DNA of 64,000 bases from Gremmenia infestans (Eukaryota; Ascomycota; Leotiomycetes; Helotiales; Hamatocanthoscyphaceae), in assembly GCA_032629725.1 (NCBI GenBank), contig JAFEVB010000006.1, positions 124,001 to 188,000 of the forward strand, given 5' to 3'. Under the pieces are notes generated by a model. It saw only the letters and a program-made list of their open reading frames with translations, was not told the DNA's origin and ran no database searches. A program made the position numbers and the translations under genes. Shown in pieces: positions 18,338 to 30,030 of the stretch (its first letter is position 1; each line of letters starts with the position of its first letter).

Positions 18338-21300
18338 TTAATCCTCCTCCGCCACGCTCGCCACCAAAACACTAGCCTTACTACTCTTCTTCCCCAACTT
18401 CAGCATACTGAGTCTCTTCCTCACACTGCCCACGCGACTCCCTACAGTCGGAGTCCCACTACTAGCCGTAGTTGCCCTCCTGAAACTTCCGCTCCTCCTC
18501 ACGGCTCCATCGTCACCGCCAGGGCTGCCAGCAGTGAGGTCAGAGGAGGTGACCCACCCCGCTTCCTCGTCGGCCGGATCGTTGGAGCCCCTCGTACCAT
18601 TTTGCTGTGGATGCTGCGCATGTGGAGGACTGCCGAAAAACGAGCGTCGGTTCGCATTCTCCTTGCTGCGTGATCTAATGCTCACATTACTCTCCGACGC
18701 CGCTACACCACCACTGCCACCACGTCCACGAGTTGCATTGCCATTTACCGGTCCGAGAGCAGGTGGTTCCTGACTTATACTAGAATTGGGCGCGCGCTTT
18801 AGGAAACTGAGGCGATTTTTGCCAGGTCCGGCCCCACCACCACCACCGCCGGTTCGTGGAAGTGACAGATCGAGAATATCGGTACTCTGCGTCTTAATCG
18901 TACCATTCGTACTACTATATGGCATTGCTAAGCTCTGCACGGGACTGGCAACGGCCCAAGTGGGGACAGGTGTTGTGTTGCGTTGAAATTGGGGGAAGGA
19001 GAAGGAAGCGAGCTCGGGCGCGAAGGTGGTTTCGAAGTCTGTGTGGGATTTTAGAATGCTTGCTTGGAGACTAGGATGTAATGAGTGGGGATAAGATGTA
19101 CTTTGAGAAGCTTCATCGCGGGAGGTGCGCGGGATGCGGTAATTCTGCGGGTGCTTGGAGAACATGGAAAGGCAGCGTTTGATCATTATTGCGTGGTCAA
19201 TGAGCGCAATTTTGAGGGCATTCTCAAGCGGGCTGAGTTCTACCTCTTCTTCTTCTTCAAGCTCTTCGCCGTCCTCGTCGGTGGTCTTGGTGGGGAGGAG
19301 CTCTCTGTATCGCGCGACGCTAGAATCGGAGGCGGGGCTAACGGAGATGTTAAGAGCGTCAATGAGGAGAGGCGCCATGTCTTCTTCGCCATCTGCGACG
19401 CGCTTCTCAACGACGGACATTTCCTGCGTCTTTCGGATGACTCGTTCTAATGCTGTTTGTAGATTATTGAGCTTGATACGGTCAACGGCTATGATCTCAC
19501 TTCGGCGTAGAATCGTAGGGAATGGATCTGCGACTGTGTAAACTATTTTCTCAGCCGAGTGCTCAGCGACAGGGCCAGAGGTGCTCCGCTTGGAAGTGAC
19601 GGCAAAATGCTGCGGGTGAGCAGAGAGAAGGTAATCGCGCACGATCTGAGGCACGCGGGCCCGTTGAAAGACATGGTTATCAAAGTCTCGATGCGGGGCG
19701 AGGGTGGATATCTGAAGGAACTGCCCTTCAACCTCCTCCATCTCTCCATTAGTAACAATCTGGGCCGAAGGATGTTGTTCTTGCATGCGATCTGTAAACG
19801 CTGAAGTTCTCTCTGTAGGGGAGCCTTCGAAAACAAACTCCTTATCTCTAAGACTAGGCGGGAAACCCATACCCTTGTATTGGACACGAAAGTATTTGGG
19901 CACCAGCTTCTCACTCTTTGCAATCGTCTCGTAAATCGTAGCAATTGCCCTCTGTGTCCTCGCCAGCTTCGGGAAATCAAAGACATTATGCTGATACTGC
20001 TGCTGAAGCTCCTGATACGCATCGAGTGCACTGCTCCAGGCTTCGCCCTCTTCAAAATACTTGATGATATCAAAGTATATCCGTTCCTTGCGATCGAACT
20101 GCGTTTGAGATGGAAATTCCGGATCTGCCAGGGGAGGCACGAGCTTGGTTGGCTCCCATTCGTATAGGTCAGCATGAAGACGCAAGGCCAATCCTGCTTC
20201 AGATGGATTCCTCGCATCTGCCTGCAGTTGTGCCAGATGGTGCACATAGCGAATGAAGATCTCTTCCTTTTGCATGTCCCTCAAAAATTCCATCAATCGT
20301 AAGCGATGAATCATATGTGAAGCCTCGCCTGAGACATCGCTACTGTGAACCGCCACCAGAAGATCCAAGAACTCGTCAATCGTAGCAATAAGGTCCTTGA
20401 GCGACTGGTAAAGTGGATCGTCGGGATCTTGCCCAAGGGGCTCAAACAATTCAAGAAGCTCATTGATGAAAAGCTTTTGCAGAATACTTTCTGTCAACGG
20501 CTTCGACTTGAACAATTGGTCCAGACAGTCAATCATCTCAGTCTGGATGACCGATAAATCCTCACTCAACGTCCATTCGCTGACAATCATCGTTTGCAAG
20601 ACTTCAACAGCGACCCTCCTGAGGCCCTCATGCACACTCAAGCACAACTCAACGATTGGCCCAACAAGCACGGGAACATATTGCACTTGATAGCCGCCCA
20701 TTTTCGTCAAATTGTACTTTTGTCGCTCGTCAGGGCTAGTTTCCCACCCAATAGACTCCCAAGTCCTCCGCAGAAGAGCAGCTCCTTGCTCTCGAATATC
20801 GCCAGCGATCTTCCACACCGCACGCCGTTTTTGTTCAGGAAATGTCTCAAGCGCAAGAGCATCGCTACCGACAAGTTTGAGCAGAACAGTGAAGAAGACT
20901 TTCCACAGCTCTGTGTTGTAGCTCTCTGCATCATCGGGATGCGGCAAGAATGACTCGAGCAAAATGCCAGCAAGGTACTCGAGTGTCTTTATTGTCGATC
21001 TGTGGTGGTAGATGTGCACGCTTAGCCAGTTGGAAGGAAACGCCTCGCATTGTAAAATGCTGAGATGCACATGCAGTGTATCCTCAAGAAGCGTAGCCAT
21101 TTCATCTTCCGCCAGCTCGAGTTGCATCCCTGCAGGCAATGTCGAAATCCCAGATAGAATGGCGGATAGTTCGATAAGCGCTTCATCAAACCGAGCAGTT
21201 TCTGGGAGTGGTTTGGTTGGAAATGGGTAAGTTGTGGGGAATAGAAGTGAGAGTCGTGTCTTTTCAGTCTTCGGCGCAGCTTGAAGCGCGAGGTACGAAT

Positions 21301-24300
21301 CGATGATCTTGGGGATATAGTCCGGAACTTCTGGTCCGAGATCTTGAACTTGCGTTGAAAGAATTGAGCAGCAAAGGCGGACTTGCTCTCGCCACTGTTC
21401 AGTAACTTCGTGCGTCTTGCCCCAATGTGGAGCTATCCATCGAACCGTATTCGCACTGAGCGCAGCTCGCTGTTCTGGCTGCGAGAAAAGCTCCAACTTT
21501 GAGTAATTGATGATCAACACGAGCTTGTACAGAACAAGCTTGCCTTTCACCAAGGCACAGGAATCTAGAAAGTCAATTGCAATATGTAAGATCTCTTCCG
21601 TGCTCAGCAAGCCCGTGAGCTCTGGTAACCAAGTGTGGAAATGTTGGACGGCAAGTGTTTGACTTCCCACCAAAATGGGAGCGGTGTTTCGCATAAGCCC
21701 ATCCAACGCCTTGAAAATCGTCCGCAAGTGTCGGGTGAAGCCAGGGGATGTACTCGTAATACCAATTCCAGCTTCCTTCGCCTTCTGCTGACCCCTCGCG
21801 TGCGTGATGAACTTGAGAATATGCCGTACAACTTTAAAAGTAGCTCGTAATTTCCGTGAAGTTTCTGGGTCTGAAGGCTTCGCCAAAAGTCGAGTAAACG
21901 AGCGAACCAGACAAGGTGTAGCAAACGGATAATTGAACTTGTTTTCGGCGTACTGATCAACCAACGGTCCCAAATTAAACCGTCTGTCATGGACAATTCC
22001 AAGAACGGTAATCAAGGCACTGAAAATCAAGTCTTCGTAATCATCGTTTCCAGTCTGCTCAACCAGTATCCCAAAAATGGCATCGAAAACGTCGTTCAAG
22101 AGCTTCACAACTTCGATCTCAGGAACGAAGACTAGGCGTTTCAAGAGTTCTTGCACTTCTCCTGGAGGCTGCTCCTTCCATTTCAAAAGACGCAACAGTA
22201 CTTTATCCTGAGAGAATCGTGTACTGCAGAGGTAGGTTTGTACTCTCAGCGTCGCAATTGGACCCGTGACAGCCTCGTCTTTGCTCACATCATCCTTGCC
22301 CCTTGCATTCCAGGGTAGACACAAGTACCCGCCTTTAGCACCCGCCTGATTCTTGGGGGTTGAAGTTGACTCATCATATCTATATAGTAAAAGCGAATGG
22401 TGCCCATCTCGCATGAAAGCTTGTTGGTCCCAAAGGGGAATATAACCGATAGCAAAGGGCTGGTAAGGTATATCTGACAACGTCATCACAACATGGCAGT
22501 TATGAACATCGTTTGGAGGGATTGCAAGGCGCAGAGTCTGGCTCCACGCATCGCCTCGGTCTGCGGCTGTAGACTCCCATGAGCTTTGACCTTCCGTGTT
22601 AGAAGAAGCGAAAATGCACTTCTCGATACGATCACCGGATGCTTTTCGGACTTCAAGGGTGATTTGAAGGTTCGCGCCTCCAATGGTGGTGCTCAAGGGT
22701 GTGGCGCTACCAGATGAGCGGGAGAGCAAAGCATGTCGAGGGAGGAATGCTTCGTCGATTGTAATGTAGATATCTGATCGTGCCTTGGTAGGAGCACCAG
22801 AAAATCCCATCTTGGCTGTCCTCTTGACCTCCGAGAGTAATGTAGGTGTCGCCTTGATAAGAGCATCCACATCAGGACTCTCAAAGGGCTTTAGCAGGAT
22901 TTGCAGGCGTTCGGCTCTCCGTGACTTCTCATAATTCCCAGTTTTACTTGCCATAAGATCAGAAATGGCATCTTCCCACCCCTCGCCCATATCTTGCTTG
23001 TCATCTTTAAAGCCAAGAGATGGTGTCCACACATTAAAGACCTGCTCGACTTCATCCTCTTGCTTCATGATGGAATTAATCCTCAACGCCCCAATGCCTA
23101 CAGTCCGTGTCACACTCCGACTCACAGATCCAGACCTAGGAGGCTGAGTAGCAAACGCTGTGGAATCTGCAGTATTAGGAGGTCTATCTCGAGACTGTCT
23201 CCCGTCTACTTCCTCGCCCTGCTCCGAGAGAGAATTGAGCCTCGAATTCATCGGCGCATTTCGTTTCTGACCCCACATGAGACTTCTCCTACCTGGTCCC
23301 GATCTACTTCCGCCACTCGATTGTGGCTTTTCTCCATTCCTCGTCGTTGCTGTGCCATCGCGTGAACCACCCCTAGAAGTCGGCTTCCCAGGCTGTACTT
23401 GTTGCGTCGACCGTATTTTCACTACCAAATATAATTCGTTGTCTGTTGATGGTAGGTCGCCAATATCCGCTGATGCAAGGTCTGTGAAGAGCGTCCGCAT
23501 ATCACCTGCTTTTGCGAGACTCGTCATAGCTCCAGTAGGAGGTACTTCCACGATATAGCTTTCTGAGAGGGCCGTCGCCGTTTCTCCGGGTGTCTTTGAG
23601 GCAAGGAAGAATACCAGGGTGGTTGGTTCCGATGATGCTCCTACGAAGGCCTTGACGTCTATTAGGAGATGGTGCAGCGTTAATCTCTCGTTCACAGGAG
23701 GTTGCGGTCGTTCATCCAAGAGGCTCATCATAGACTGCAACTTCGTGATTTCCACAGCAGAATCCTCTCCAGTCAAGACCCTTCCTCGCTCCGCAGGATC
23801 CCGCACAATAATTTCACCATTAAACAGCTTATTTCCTCTCACCAGATCCCAGACCGTCCTTTCCCGCAGCGACTGCATCTCATGGGTCGTCAAAACATTA
23901 TGCAGGAACTGCCTCCGCGACAAATCCAGCGTTTGCACCAGACTTGACATCCTTTCCAGCTGTGGGTATTGCCTCGACAGCAGCAACTCGTGTAGGTTCG
24001 TAGAATGCCATTCTCGCAGACAAGATGCTATTTCGTCCACCAGCGGCTCGGAAGCAGAAGTCGGTGTTTCGTCTCCAATTTTCAGCATGGGCACAGGAGC
24101 AGGCGGTTTAGGCGCATCCGGATCTCGAGCTTGAGCTACAGCTAGATTGCCATCGGAAAGCTGTTTCTTCTTCCTCATGCTGCCTTTCCTATCCGTCTTT
24201 TTCCCAGTGCTGATTCGAGCTTTCCTAGACGATTTCGAGGAGCGCGGACTCCCCATGGCACTATTATCTGAATCCACGCCGGTGCTGCCACTCCGATTCC

Positions 24301-24631
24301 GCACAATATGCCCATTCGTCAATGGTGGTCCATCCTCCTCATCTTCTTCTATCTCATCCTCACCCAGCACCTCTCGAACCTCCACACAGCTCCTAGGAAA
24401 TATACCCGAGAAAACACGCGCTTCGAGCGTCTGGCCCTTGGTGCTGGTCAGCCCGGCCAGCAGACTCGGCGGCGCGACAAGGTACCCGCGGAACCAATCG
24501 CCATTGCGGCCGCCTTGTTCGATAATGTATAGCTCATCGCCGAGCTCGAGAGGGAGGTCTGCTGGAGAGGAAGCAGCGAAGGGGTATGTCGCGACGGCGA
24601 AGGCGATGCGTGGGAGTGGGGACCAGGGCAT
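18338..24631 (-). CDS. DOCK-family Rho/Rac guanine nucleotide exchange factor
   Basis: Predicted 2097-residue DOCK protein, single exon. An SH3 domain occupies roughly residues 5-75 (VATYPFAASSPADLPLELGDELYII). A C2/DHR-1 domain lies around 630-830 (RSDIYITIDEAFLPRHA, then LQITLEVRKASGD). The DHR-2 exchange domain is in the C-terminal third (ERIYFDIIKYFEEGEAWSSA, KYFRVQYKGMGFP). Family members activate Rac/Cdc42-type GTPases at the plasma membrane, with an ELMO partner in animals and the Dck1-Lmo1 pair in yeast, for polarity, hyphal growth and stress signalling. The C-terminal ~250 residues are Ser/Gly-rich with basic patches. Length and domain order are typical of fungal DOCK. It is probably core genome and marks the right side of the accessory island. 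Confidence 0.93.
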   Translation of the reverse strand: MPWSPLPRIAFAVATYPFAASSPADLPLELGDELYIIEQGGRNGDWFRGYLVAPPSLLAGLTSTKGQTLEARVFSGIFPRSCVEVREVLGEDEIEEDEEDGPPLTNGHIVRNRSGSTGVDSDNSAMGSPRSSKSSRKARISTGKKTDRKGSMRKKKQLSDGNLAVAQARDPDAPKPPAPVPMLKIGDETPTSASEPLVDEIASCLREWHSTNLHELLLSRQYPQLERMSSLVQTLDLSRRQFLHNVLTTHEMQSLRERTVWDLVRGNKLFNGEIIVRDPAERGRVLTGEDSAVEITKLQSMMSLLDERPQPPVNERLTLHHLLIDVKAFVGASSEPTTLVFFLASKTPGETATALSESYIVEVPPTGAMTSLAKAGDMRTLFTDLASADIGDLPSTDNELYLVVKIRSTQQVQPGKPTSRGGSRDGTATTRNGEKPQSSGGSRSGPGRRSLMWGQKRNAPMNSRLNSLSEQGEEVDGRQSRDRPPNTADSTAFATQPPRSGSVSRSVTRTVGIGALRINSIMKQEDEVEQVFNVWTPSLGFKDDKQDMGEGWEDAISDLMASKTGNYEKSRRAERLQILLKPFESPDVDALIKATPTLLSEVKRTAKMGFSGAPTKARSDIYITIDEAFLPRHALLSRSSGSATPLSTTIGGANLQITLEVRKASGDRIEKCIFASSNTEGQSSWESTAADRGDAWSQTLRLAIPPNDVHNCHVVMTLSDIPYQPFAIGYIPLWDQQAFMRDGHHSLLLYRYDESTSTPKNQAGAKGGYLCLPWNARGKDDVSKDEAVTGPIATLRVQTYLCSTRFSQDKVLLRLLKWKEQPPGEVQELLKRLVFVPEIEVVKLLNDVFDAIFGILVEQTGNDDYEDLIFSALITVLGIVHDRRFNLGPLVDQYAENKFNYPFATPCLVRSFTRLLAKPSDPETSRKLRATFKVVRHILKFITHARGQQKAKEAGIGITSTSPGFTRHLRTIFKALDGLMRNTAPILVGSQTLAVQHFHTWLPELTGLLSTEEILHIAIDFLDSCALVKGKLVLYKLVLIINYSKLELFSQPEQRAALSANTVRWIAPHWGKTHEVTEQWREQVRLCCSILSTQVQDLGPEVPDYIPKIIDSYLALQAAPKTEKTRLSLLFPTTYPFPTKPLPETARFDEALIELSAILSGISTLPAGMQLELAEDEMATLLEDTLHVHLSILQCEAFPSNWLSVHIYHHRSTIKTLEYLAGILLESFLPHPDDAESYNTELWKVFFTVLLKLVGSDALALETFPEQKRRAVWKIAGDIREQGAALLRRTWESIGWETSPDERQKYNLTKMGGYQVQYVPVLVGPIVELCLSVHEGLRRVAVEVLQTMIVSEWTLSEDLSVIQTEMIDCLDQLFKSKPLTESILQKLFINELLELFEPLGQDPDDPLYQSLKDLIATIDEFLDLLVAVHSSDVSGEASHMIHRLRLMEFLRDMQKEEIFIRYVHHLAQLQADARNPSEAGLALRLHADLYEWEPTKLVPPLADPEFPSQTQFDRKERIYFDIIKYFEEGEAWSSALDAYQELQQQYQHNVFDFPKLARTQRAIATIYETIAKSEKLVPKYFRVQYKGMGFPPSLRDKEFVFEGSPTERTSAFTDRMQEQHPSAQIVTNGEMEEVEGQFLQISTLAPHRDFDNHVFQRARVPQIVRDYLLSAHPQHFAVTSKRSTSGPVAEHSAEKIVYTVADPFPTILRRSEIIAVDRIKLNNLQTALERVIRKTQEMSVVEKRVADGEEDMAPLLIDALNISVSPASDSSVARYRELLPTKTTDEDGEELEEEEEVELSPLENALKIALIDHAIMIKRCLSMFSKHPQNYRIPRTSRDEASQSTSYPHSLHPSLQASILKSHTDFETTFAPELASFSFPQFQRNTTPVPTWAVASPVQSLAMPYSSTNGTIKTQSTDILDLSLPRTGGGGGGAGPGKNRLSFLKRAPNSSISQEPPALGPVNGNATRGRGGSGGVAASESNVSIRSRSKENANRRSFFGSPPHAQHPQQNGTRGSNDPADEEAGWVTSSDLTAGSPGGDDGAVRRSGSFRRATTASSGTPTVGSRVGSVRKRLSMLKLGKKSSKASVLVASVAEED

Positions 24632-25606
24632 CTCTTCTCTTGATTGCGCTCAGACGTATTGTGTAACTATAGGTACTGCTCGACAAGCAATTGCTGACTT
24701 AGAACTGCGATTGTGCGAATGCTGGGAAGGGCGATGGGTAGACAATACGGCTATTCATGGGGAAGGGCAAGGCGGATTAGATACTTCGTACTCAGGAAGA
24801 AGTTCTGGTGATGGTGGTTGTTGGTGTTGAGGTGGTCGGTCTGCGCACAGATTATTTTTGACCCCTGAAGAAGATCCCGAAATTCACTCTTCTGATTCCG
24901 CTCAACAGTAACAAATGAATTGAAGAATTATAAAGAAGAACCGGGAAGCACACTATTCGCGAATGAGAGAAAAGCGCGAAGCTTGGAAAAGCGTGTAAAT
25001 AGTTGTATGCCTGCCCCTTCCCCCATGATTTATTTTTATTTTTATTTTCCTGGCCGTTTCGTGTCGGGTTCAGGGGCTTTTACAAGTACAGTATGGTACG
25101 GAGTACCTTAGTGGCTTTGTTTTAGTGTGGCGGCAGCTCAGGTACTACAAAATCCACGTGTCTAAGGGGCACAGGGCACAGCATACGTTGCAGGATTCTG
25201 CACAAGTCTTCTAGAAGAGTACATTTACAAAGTACTTCGTAATGTGAGAAACTCGAGACACGAAGATTCAAACTTCAAAGACAGGGGCAAGGCAGGGAAT
25301 ACTCGTAGCTTGCACACAGACCACGCTTTGGCATGTGCTTCGCTTCACGGGAAGGATTCAGTTCTGTGAGACTGTCGAGACTGTAAAGGAGGAATAAGGT
25401 TGCATGACACGGACCAAGTCTTCGGGATGTTCTAATGCTACCACTGTATCTCTCTATAGTATCATACATCCAGACCTAGAAACCAACCTTCAACTCCACG
25501 TAGACGTCTCCTCAAAATTCAAGATGTGTTTGGTACAGCCCTCTACCCACAAGGGCCCGGCTTCGTTCCGCAGCCAGCAAGAGCCTGTCGACCTGCACCA
25601 CCTTCA
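24632..25606. other. Intergenic upstream of DOCK gene
   Basis: About 975 bp without a supported gene. GGTACGGAGTACC, an interrupted palindrome, is at 25095-25107. A T-rich run (TTTATTTTTATTTTTATTTT) lies near 25030-25050. Presumed to hold the DOCK promoter and the 3' end of the CCC1-like gene. Confidence 0.5.
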
Positions 25607-26665
25607 CTACGCAAGGACCGGATTCCTGGAATCAAGGGCCCGCACAATGCCATAACTCGCGCCCGCAGCCAGTACGCCGGTGACCAGGGTCTGAGCTGCT
25701 CCTTTAAAGCCATAGCGTGTAGTCCCAACTGTCTTCTTGTTCTTGACGAAGCCAAAGACGAGGAGCATGAGGACCGTAACTCCGATCGATACAAACAGGG
25801 CGTTAGTGACGCTCTTCATGGCGAAATAGGGAATCATGGGGATAAGACCACCTATATATTATCAGAATATAAGTTTCGCTTTTAAACTTGAAGCATCCGT
25901 ACCCGCGAAGTAAGAACCCGCCAATGCACCAGCCGAGATCCAAGCCTGCTTTTTCTCAACCTTCTCCATCTTCAGCTCGAAATCCATCATGAACTGTTCC
26001 CAATCTTAGTAAATCTTGGGGCTTGACAATTTAGCAAGTAAAAGAAGACAAACCTTGACCCATTTATCCTCATTCGCAACCAGCGCATCAACGAAAGGCG
26101 TAATCGCATCCCTCCCAACATCATACTCCTCCATCAACACATAAATCTCCTCCCTCTCCAGCTGCGGCGTAACCCTCACTTCATCCCTCTCCCTCTGCTC
26201 CTCAGCAAAATAATGTGACCTCTCCGTGAAAGCAGCAAGCAAGCCGCCCAGGCCCATTGAAATCGCGCCGCTGAAGAGTTCGGCTAGTCCGCCGAGGATG
26301 ACTAGCTTTGCCGAACCAAGACTGTCATACATCAATCAGTATTGTAACATGCGGTTGGTCCAAAGGGAGGAAAGGAGGAATGTTCACGAAGACAGCCCAG
26401 CCGTGAGAGCAAAGGGCACGGTCAATCCATCCGAGAACCCCAGTATGATATCCCTCATGTAGGGACCTGGATGCTTGTGGTCCTCACGATGAGGCATATC
26501 TTGCCTGGAAAGACCCGTCATCTTGGGCGCAAGGGCGATCTCTGATGTAGGCTCCGATTGCATTGTAGAGGTTTTAGACTCCATCATCAACGATCTCCTC
26601 TTCGCAGAAACGTATGTAGAGTTGAGCGCAAACGCGCTTACGATGCGACGAATAGTGGAAATCAT
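25607..26665 (-). CDS. CCC1/VIT-family vacuolar iron/manganese transporter
   Basis: Predicted 293-residue membrane protein of the VIT/CCC1 family, which moves Fe2+ or Mn2+ from cytosol into the vacuole in exchange for protons. Exons are 26665-26388, 26321-26054, 25993-25903 and 25851-25607, with introns of 66, 60 and 51 nt and GT..AG ends. Spliced sequence reads continuously through LTAGLSSLGSAKLV, KFMMDFELKMEK and YFAGGLIPMIPYF. Family hallmarks are DIILGFSDGLTVPFALTAGL in helix 1, GLGGLLAA and the acidic cytosolic metal-binding segment with FAEEQRERDEV, and the Met/Glu-bearing FMMDFELKMEK. The start at 26665 is chosen; an in-frame ATG at 26764 would add 33 residues without family similarity. 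Confidence 0.9.
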
Positions 26666-27945
26666 CTTGCAAAAAAAAGAGAAGTTTGTATTGCGTTTGT
26701 ACAAGGTAAACGTCTCGTGAGGGAGCAAGCATGGACGACACGGTAACGCATAATTTTGAGACACTCGTGTGAAAGTAGAGGTGGAAGCGGTGCAGTACCA
26801 AATCGCTGGTCACACTTTTGCAGTGACATAGATAGTGACATGCTCAAGACAGGAAATATGTAGGCGCCCAATACAAGAAAGAGAACTGTTATCCATTGTC
26901 AATATCAATAGGAATGTCTGATTTGAGGCGCTAGCCAATCAAAGGATCTGCATTTGTCAAATGTTTTTATCTTTGTGGCTTCAAGCAGCATGAGAACTCA
27001 AACAATCACGGTCACGGTGAATAGATCCAAAGCGTGATGTACAATGGCAATTTGTTATGGTGGAGGTGGAGGTTGGAAAGATGGATGCATGAATTACTCG
27101 TGAGGCTTTAGAAAACGCTCTTGGCAATTCGTCTCCCGCCGAGAGCAGATTGGCGGGGCTGTTGAAGAAAAACATCGTCCTTCTCCCCTTTTTCTTAAGT
27201 ATACTCCCATCTGAAATTTATTGAAGCATCATATTCACTTTTGACACAATCGGTAGGCTATTCTTCATTAACGGAGAGTTTCGAATCTTGGTAACTTTGT
27301 TCCTGATCTTTCATATCTAATTACCCCTTCGCTCTTCAGCGGTTTCGTGCATTTTCACAAGTACAACGCAACACCATAGATAGGAACCCCAATGTACCTT
27401 TTCCCGCGATTATCTTAAACCGTTTTTGCTGTCTCAAATGGACTCTTTATTTTTTATGCGCTCTTTCGCTTTCTCATTCTCAATGTAAAAATCAAATCGA
27501 TCACATGTTTGACGTTATTACTATTGCGCCGCGGCAGACCAGGGTATTCCCCACGTCAACCCCAGCAACCATACTATACCCCATATTTAGTCCAGGTTCT
27601 TCTCCGGATCCGCATCTCTTCTGGGTACGATCATCTCTCATCCTTGTCTAAGAAGTACGTGAGAAGTGTAAGAATCCAATCCACCGAGGAGGTGAGGTCC
27701 CACCCCACATGCTTCCCGACTCGGTGTTGGGACGAGATGGAAAGCTTGTGAGCCTCGATATCGTGATTGATTGATGCGGGGTCACTACCATAGTGGAATA
27801 GCTGAAACGCACTGTGGTATAAAGTTCCTGCTCTTCCTCAGGGCAGCGGGGAAGTATATTATGTAAAACGACATACCTGAAGATCAGATCCCACCACCCT
27901 CAATACAATCAATACCCACAAACCGAACCACAACCACTCCTCAAA
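26666..27945. other. Intergenic with candidate TATA box for HsbA-like gene
   Basis: About 1.3 kb between divergent genes with no supported ORF. TATAAA at 27818-27823 lies about 120 bp before the HsbA-like start codon, followed by an A/C-rich leader (CAATACAATCAATACCCACA) typical of highly expressed fungal genes. Confidence 0.45.
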
Positions 27946-28473
27946 ATGCAACTTCACCAATTCCTCCCCCTCGCCCTCCTAGCAATGGCAACCCCCATCC
28001 TCGCCTCCGGCGCCTCCATCCTAACCGCGCTCTCCAGCATCCAAAACAACACCATTGCCCTAAATAACACCGTATCAGCCTTCCGCCCCGGCCTCGCAGG
28101 CCTCACCGAAGTCTTGCCCCTCCTCACGGCCTCCACCACGCTCCTAACAACAATCAACACCGCGACATCCATCGCCTTGTCCTCCGCCAACCTCACCGAT
28201 GCCGAAGCCATAAGCATCGCGGGGGCCACGCAAAGCCTCGCCCTCGCCGTGAATAGCACACTCACAAACCTAATCGCCACGAAACCAGAGTTCGATACGC
28301 TGTTGGTTGTTAGTCCGGTGGTGCTGCTGAATCTGAAGCTGGAGCAGGAGGCGACGGATCGTTTCGGGGACGCGGTTGTGGAGAAGGTGCCGGTCGGGTT
28401 GCAGGGCATTGCGGGGTTGTTGTTGCAGCCGATTGATGAGAGTTTTGATGAGGCGATTGCTGTTTATGAATGA
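27946..28473 (+). CDS. HsbA-like secreted cell-wall protein
   Basis: Predicted 175-residue secreted protein with an N-terminal signal peptide (hydrophobic LPLALLAMATPILASG, cleavage near residue 20). The remainder is a helical Ala/Leu/Thr-rich domain with many N-glycosylation sequons (NNT, NNTV, NLT, NST). This matches the hydrophobic-surface-binding protein A / galactomannoprotein family, whose Aspergillus oryzae founder coats hydrophobic surfaces and recruits cutinase. Intronless. Length fits the family. Host- or surface-related function is inferred from family only. Confidence 0.8.
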   Translation: MQLHQFLPLALLAMATPILASGASILTALSSIQNNTIALNNTVSAFRPGLAGLTEVLPLLTASTTLLTTINTATSIALSSANLTDAEAISIAGATQSLALAVNSTLTNLIATKPEFDTLLVVSPVVLLNLKLEQEATDRFGDAVVEKVPVGLQGIAGLLLQPIDESFDEAIAVYE

Positions 28474-29009
28474 ATGAGGGGGGTTTGAAATGAAGGGTGA
28501 AGTGTATATAAGAAGAGGAGATATGAGTTGGTGAAAATATTATAGCGAGGAATATGCACGAGGATTTTGATATCTTGCTTCTGGCTGTTGGTTGTATGTG
28601 AGGATTTGGTAATGTAGCTTGCAGCGTCAGGGGCACAAAAAGTGTTTAAGTATTGAGAAGTAATAAACAAAATAAGAGAGTGCAACTCATCAGAGTCAGT
28701 TTTAGCTGATTAAAGTGACAAGAAGAAAATGACACATAGAAGCCAAGTAAAAAAGGTAATGCTCAAAGAAGATGGAGAATTGAAGAAAATGACTTCACTT
28801 GAAGTGTATCGGGAGACTGAGGATCATAAACTTCATGTTTAAACATTAAATCTACTAGATTGAGTACAGCGAGGCCATCTATCTCGTGTCTATTGCCACG
28901 CCAATCGTACACCTACTATCTATCCATAACACTTACACTCGAGATCCGTTTCAGTCGCGGTAGGAATAACAATCCCTACCCCTACAAGCCGGCCAACATG
29001 CAAGTACCT
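28474..29009. other. Intergenic, convergent 3' ends
   Basis: Spacer between the convergent HsbA-like and Tsc13-like genes. AT-rich with ORFs only on the minus strand that overlap the HsbA-like gene as shadows. Nothing further recognised. Confidence 0.5.
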
Positions 29010-30030
29010 CTACCCCACAAACGGCACAATGACATGCTTCTTCTTCTTATACGTATCCGGAAACTCTTTCCTAAGCGCCTTTTCCTTCTTAACAGCCCAC
29101 AAATGCATCTGTCCCCACGCAGCGCCCATGAACAACACGGTCGCCCAGCTTCTCGTCACGAACAGTACGCCCGTCCATGCAATCAGCTCAAAGAAGTAGT
29201 TCGGGCACGTCACCAAATCAAACCCATACCCCTTGGGAATACCCTTCTCAGTACCGCCCTTCGACCGCAGTTTCGACAGCGTGACATGTGTGTGGAAGTT
29301 ACTGATCTCCCCAAACAAATACAGCACAATCCCCACAATGTTCAGCTTATCGATCGTAGGACTCGAATCGGAAGTGTAAGAACTAGGGGCATAAATCCAA
29401 TACGCGAGGTTGAAGCCCGAGAGAACCCAGTAATGCCCGCAGTTCTTGAAGATGTTGAACATCGGCATCGTGGACAGACTGAAGCGATGCACATATAGCG
29501 TCTCGTACTCCCGCTTCAGGAAATGCGCTACGATCATTGCCATGGCTATGTATTGCGAGGGTGAGAGCGGCCCCGCGGTGCGGTAGATGTATGGGCGGAG
29601 GAAGAGGGGTCCGGCGAGGTTGATGAGGATGGGGCCTAGGTATTCGATTACGAAGACCGTGGTCCAGGAGAGTTGTGGGCCTGGTGTTGTTAGCTTTGTC
29701 TGTTGTGCGGAGGAGAGGGTTGTGTACCTAGGTCTTTGACGAGGAGTTCTTGATCGGCCATTACGCTCTCTTGCTGGCTCATAATCGCTCTTCGGTCCTT
29801 CAGAAGCTTCTTCGACGAGTCGTAGATTCCCAGGCGCTCTGGGTCCCAATGGCCGGGCTTCGCAAGCTGTTCCTTCACATCTTGTACTGTGGTCTTATCT
29901 GTGATTGCAATGCTCGTGGGCAGCCTCTTGATGGGCTTGTTGGGGACTGGTGGGGGGTTTCGTTAGTCAAGGGAGGGCATTTGAGGGGGATGAAATACGT
30001 ACTGCGACTAGAAACTTTAAGAGTCGTCAT
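29010..30030 (-). CDS. Very-long-chain enoyl-CoA reductase, Tsc13-like
   Basis: Predicted 305-residue ER membrane protein of the steroid 5-alpha-reductase fold. It performs the last step of each VLCFA elongation cycle, trans-2-enoyl-CoA to acyl-CoA with NADPH. Exons are 30030-30003, 29946-29728 and 29680-29010 (introns 56 and 47 nt). A ubiquitin-like N-terminal segment precedes several helices. Hallmarks are EYLGPILINLA, LKREYETLYVHRFS, FKNCGHYWVLSG, a GYGFDLVTCPNYFFELIAW stretch and the C-terminal KKKK-containing tail. The C-terminal end is intact. Neighbouring ELO and thioesterase-like genes fit a lipid-elongation theme. Confidence 0.92.

Noticed and set aside
19543..20247. 234-codon minus-strand frame within the DOCK gene
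   Set aside because: Out-of-frame shadow of the DHR-2 region.
25993..26053. Frameshift in the CCC1-like gene near MMDFEL
   Set aside because: Rechecking the line boundary showed GGATTTCGAG with three T; the four exons sum to an exact 294 codons.
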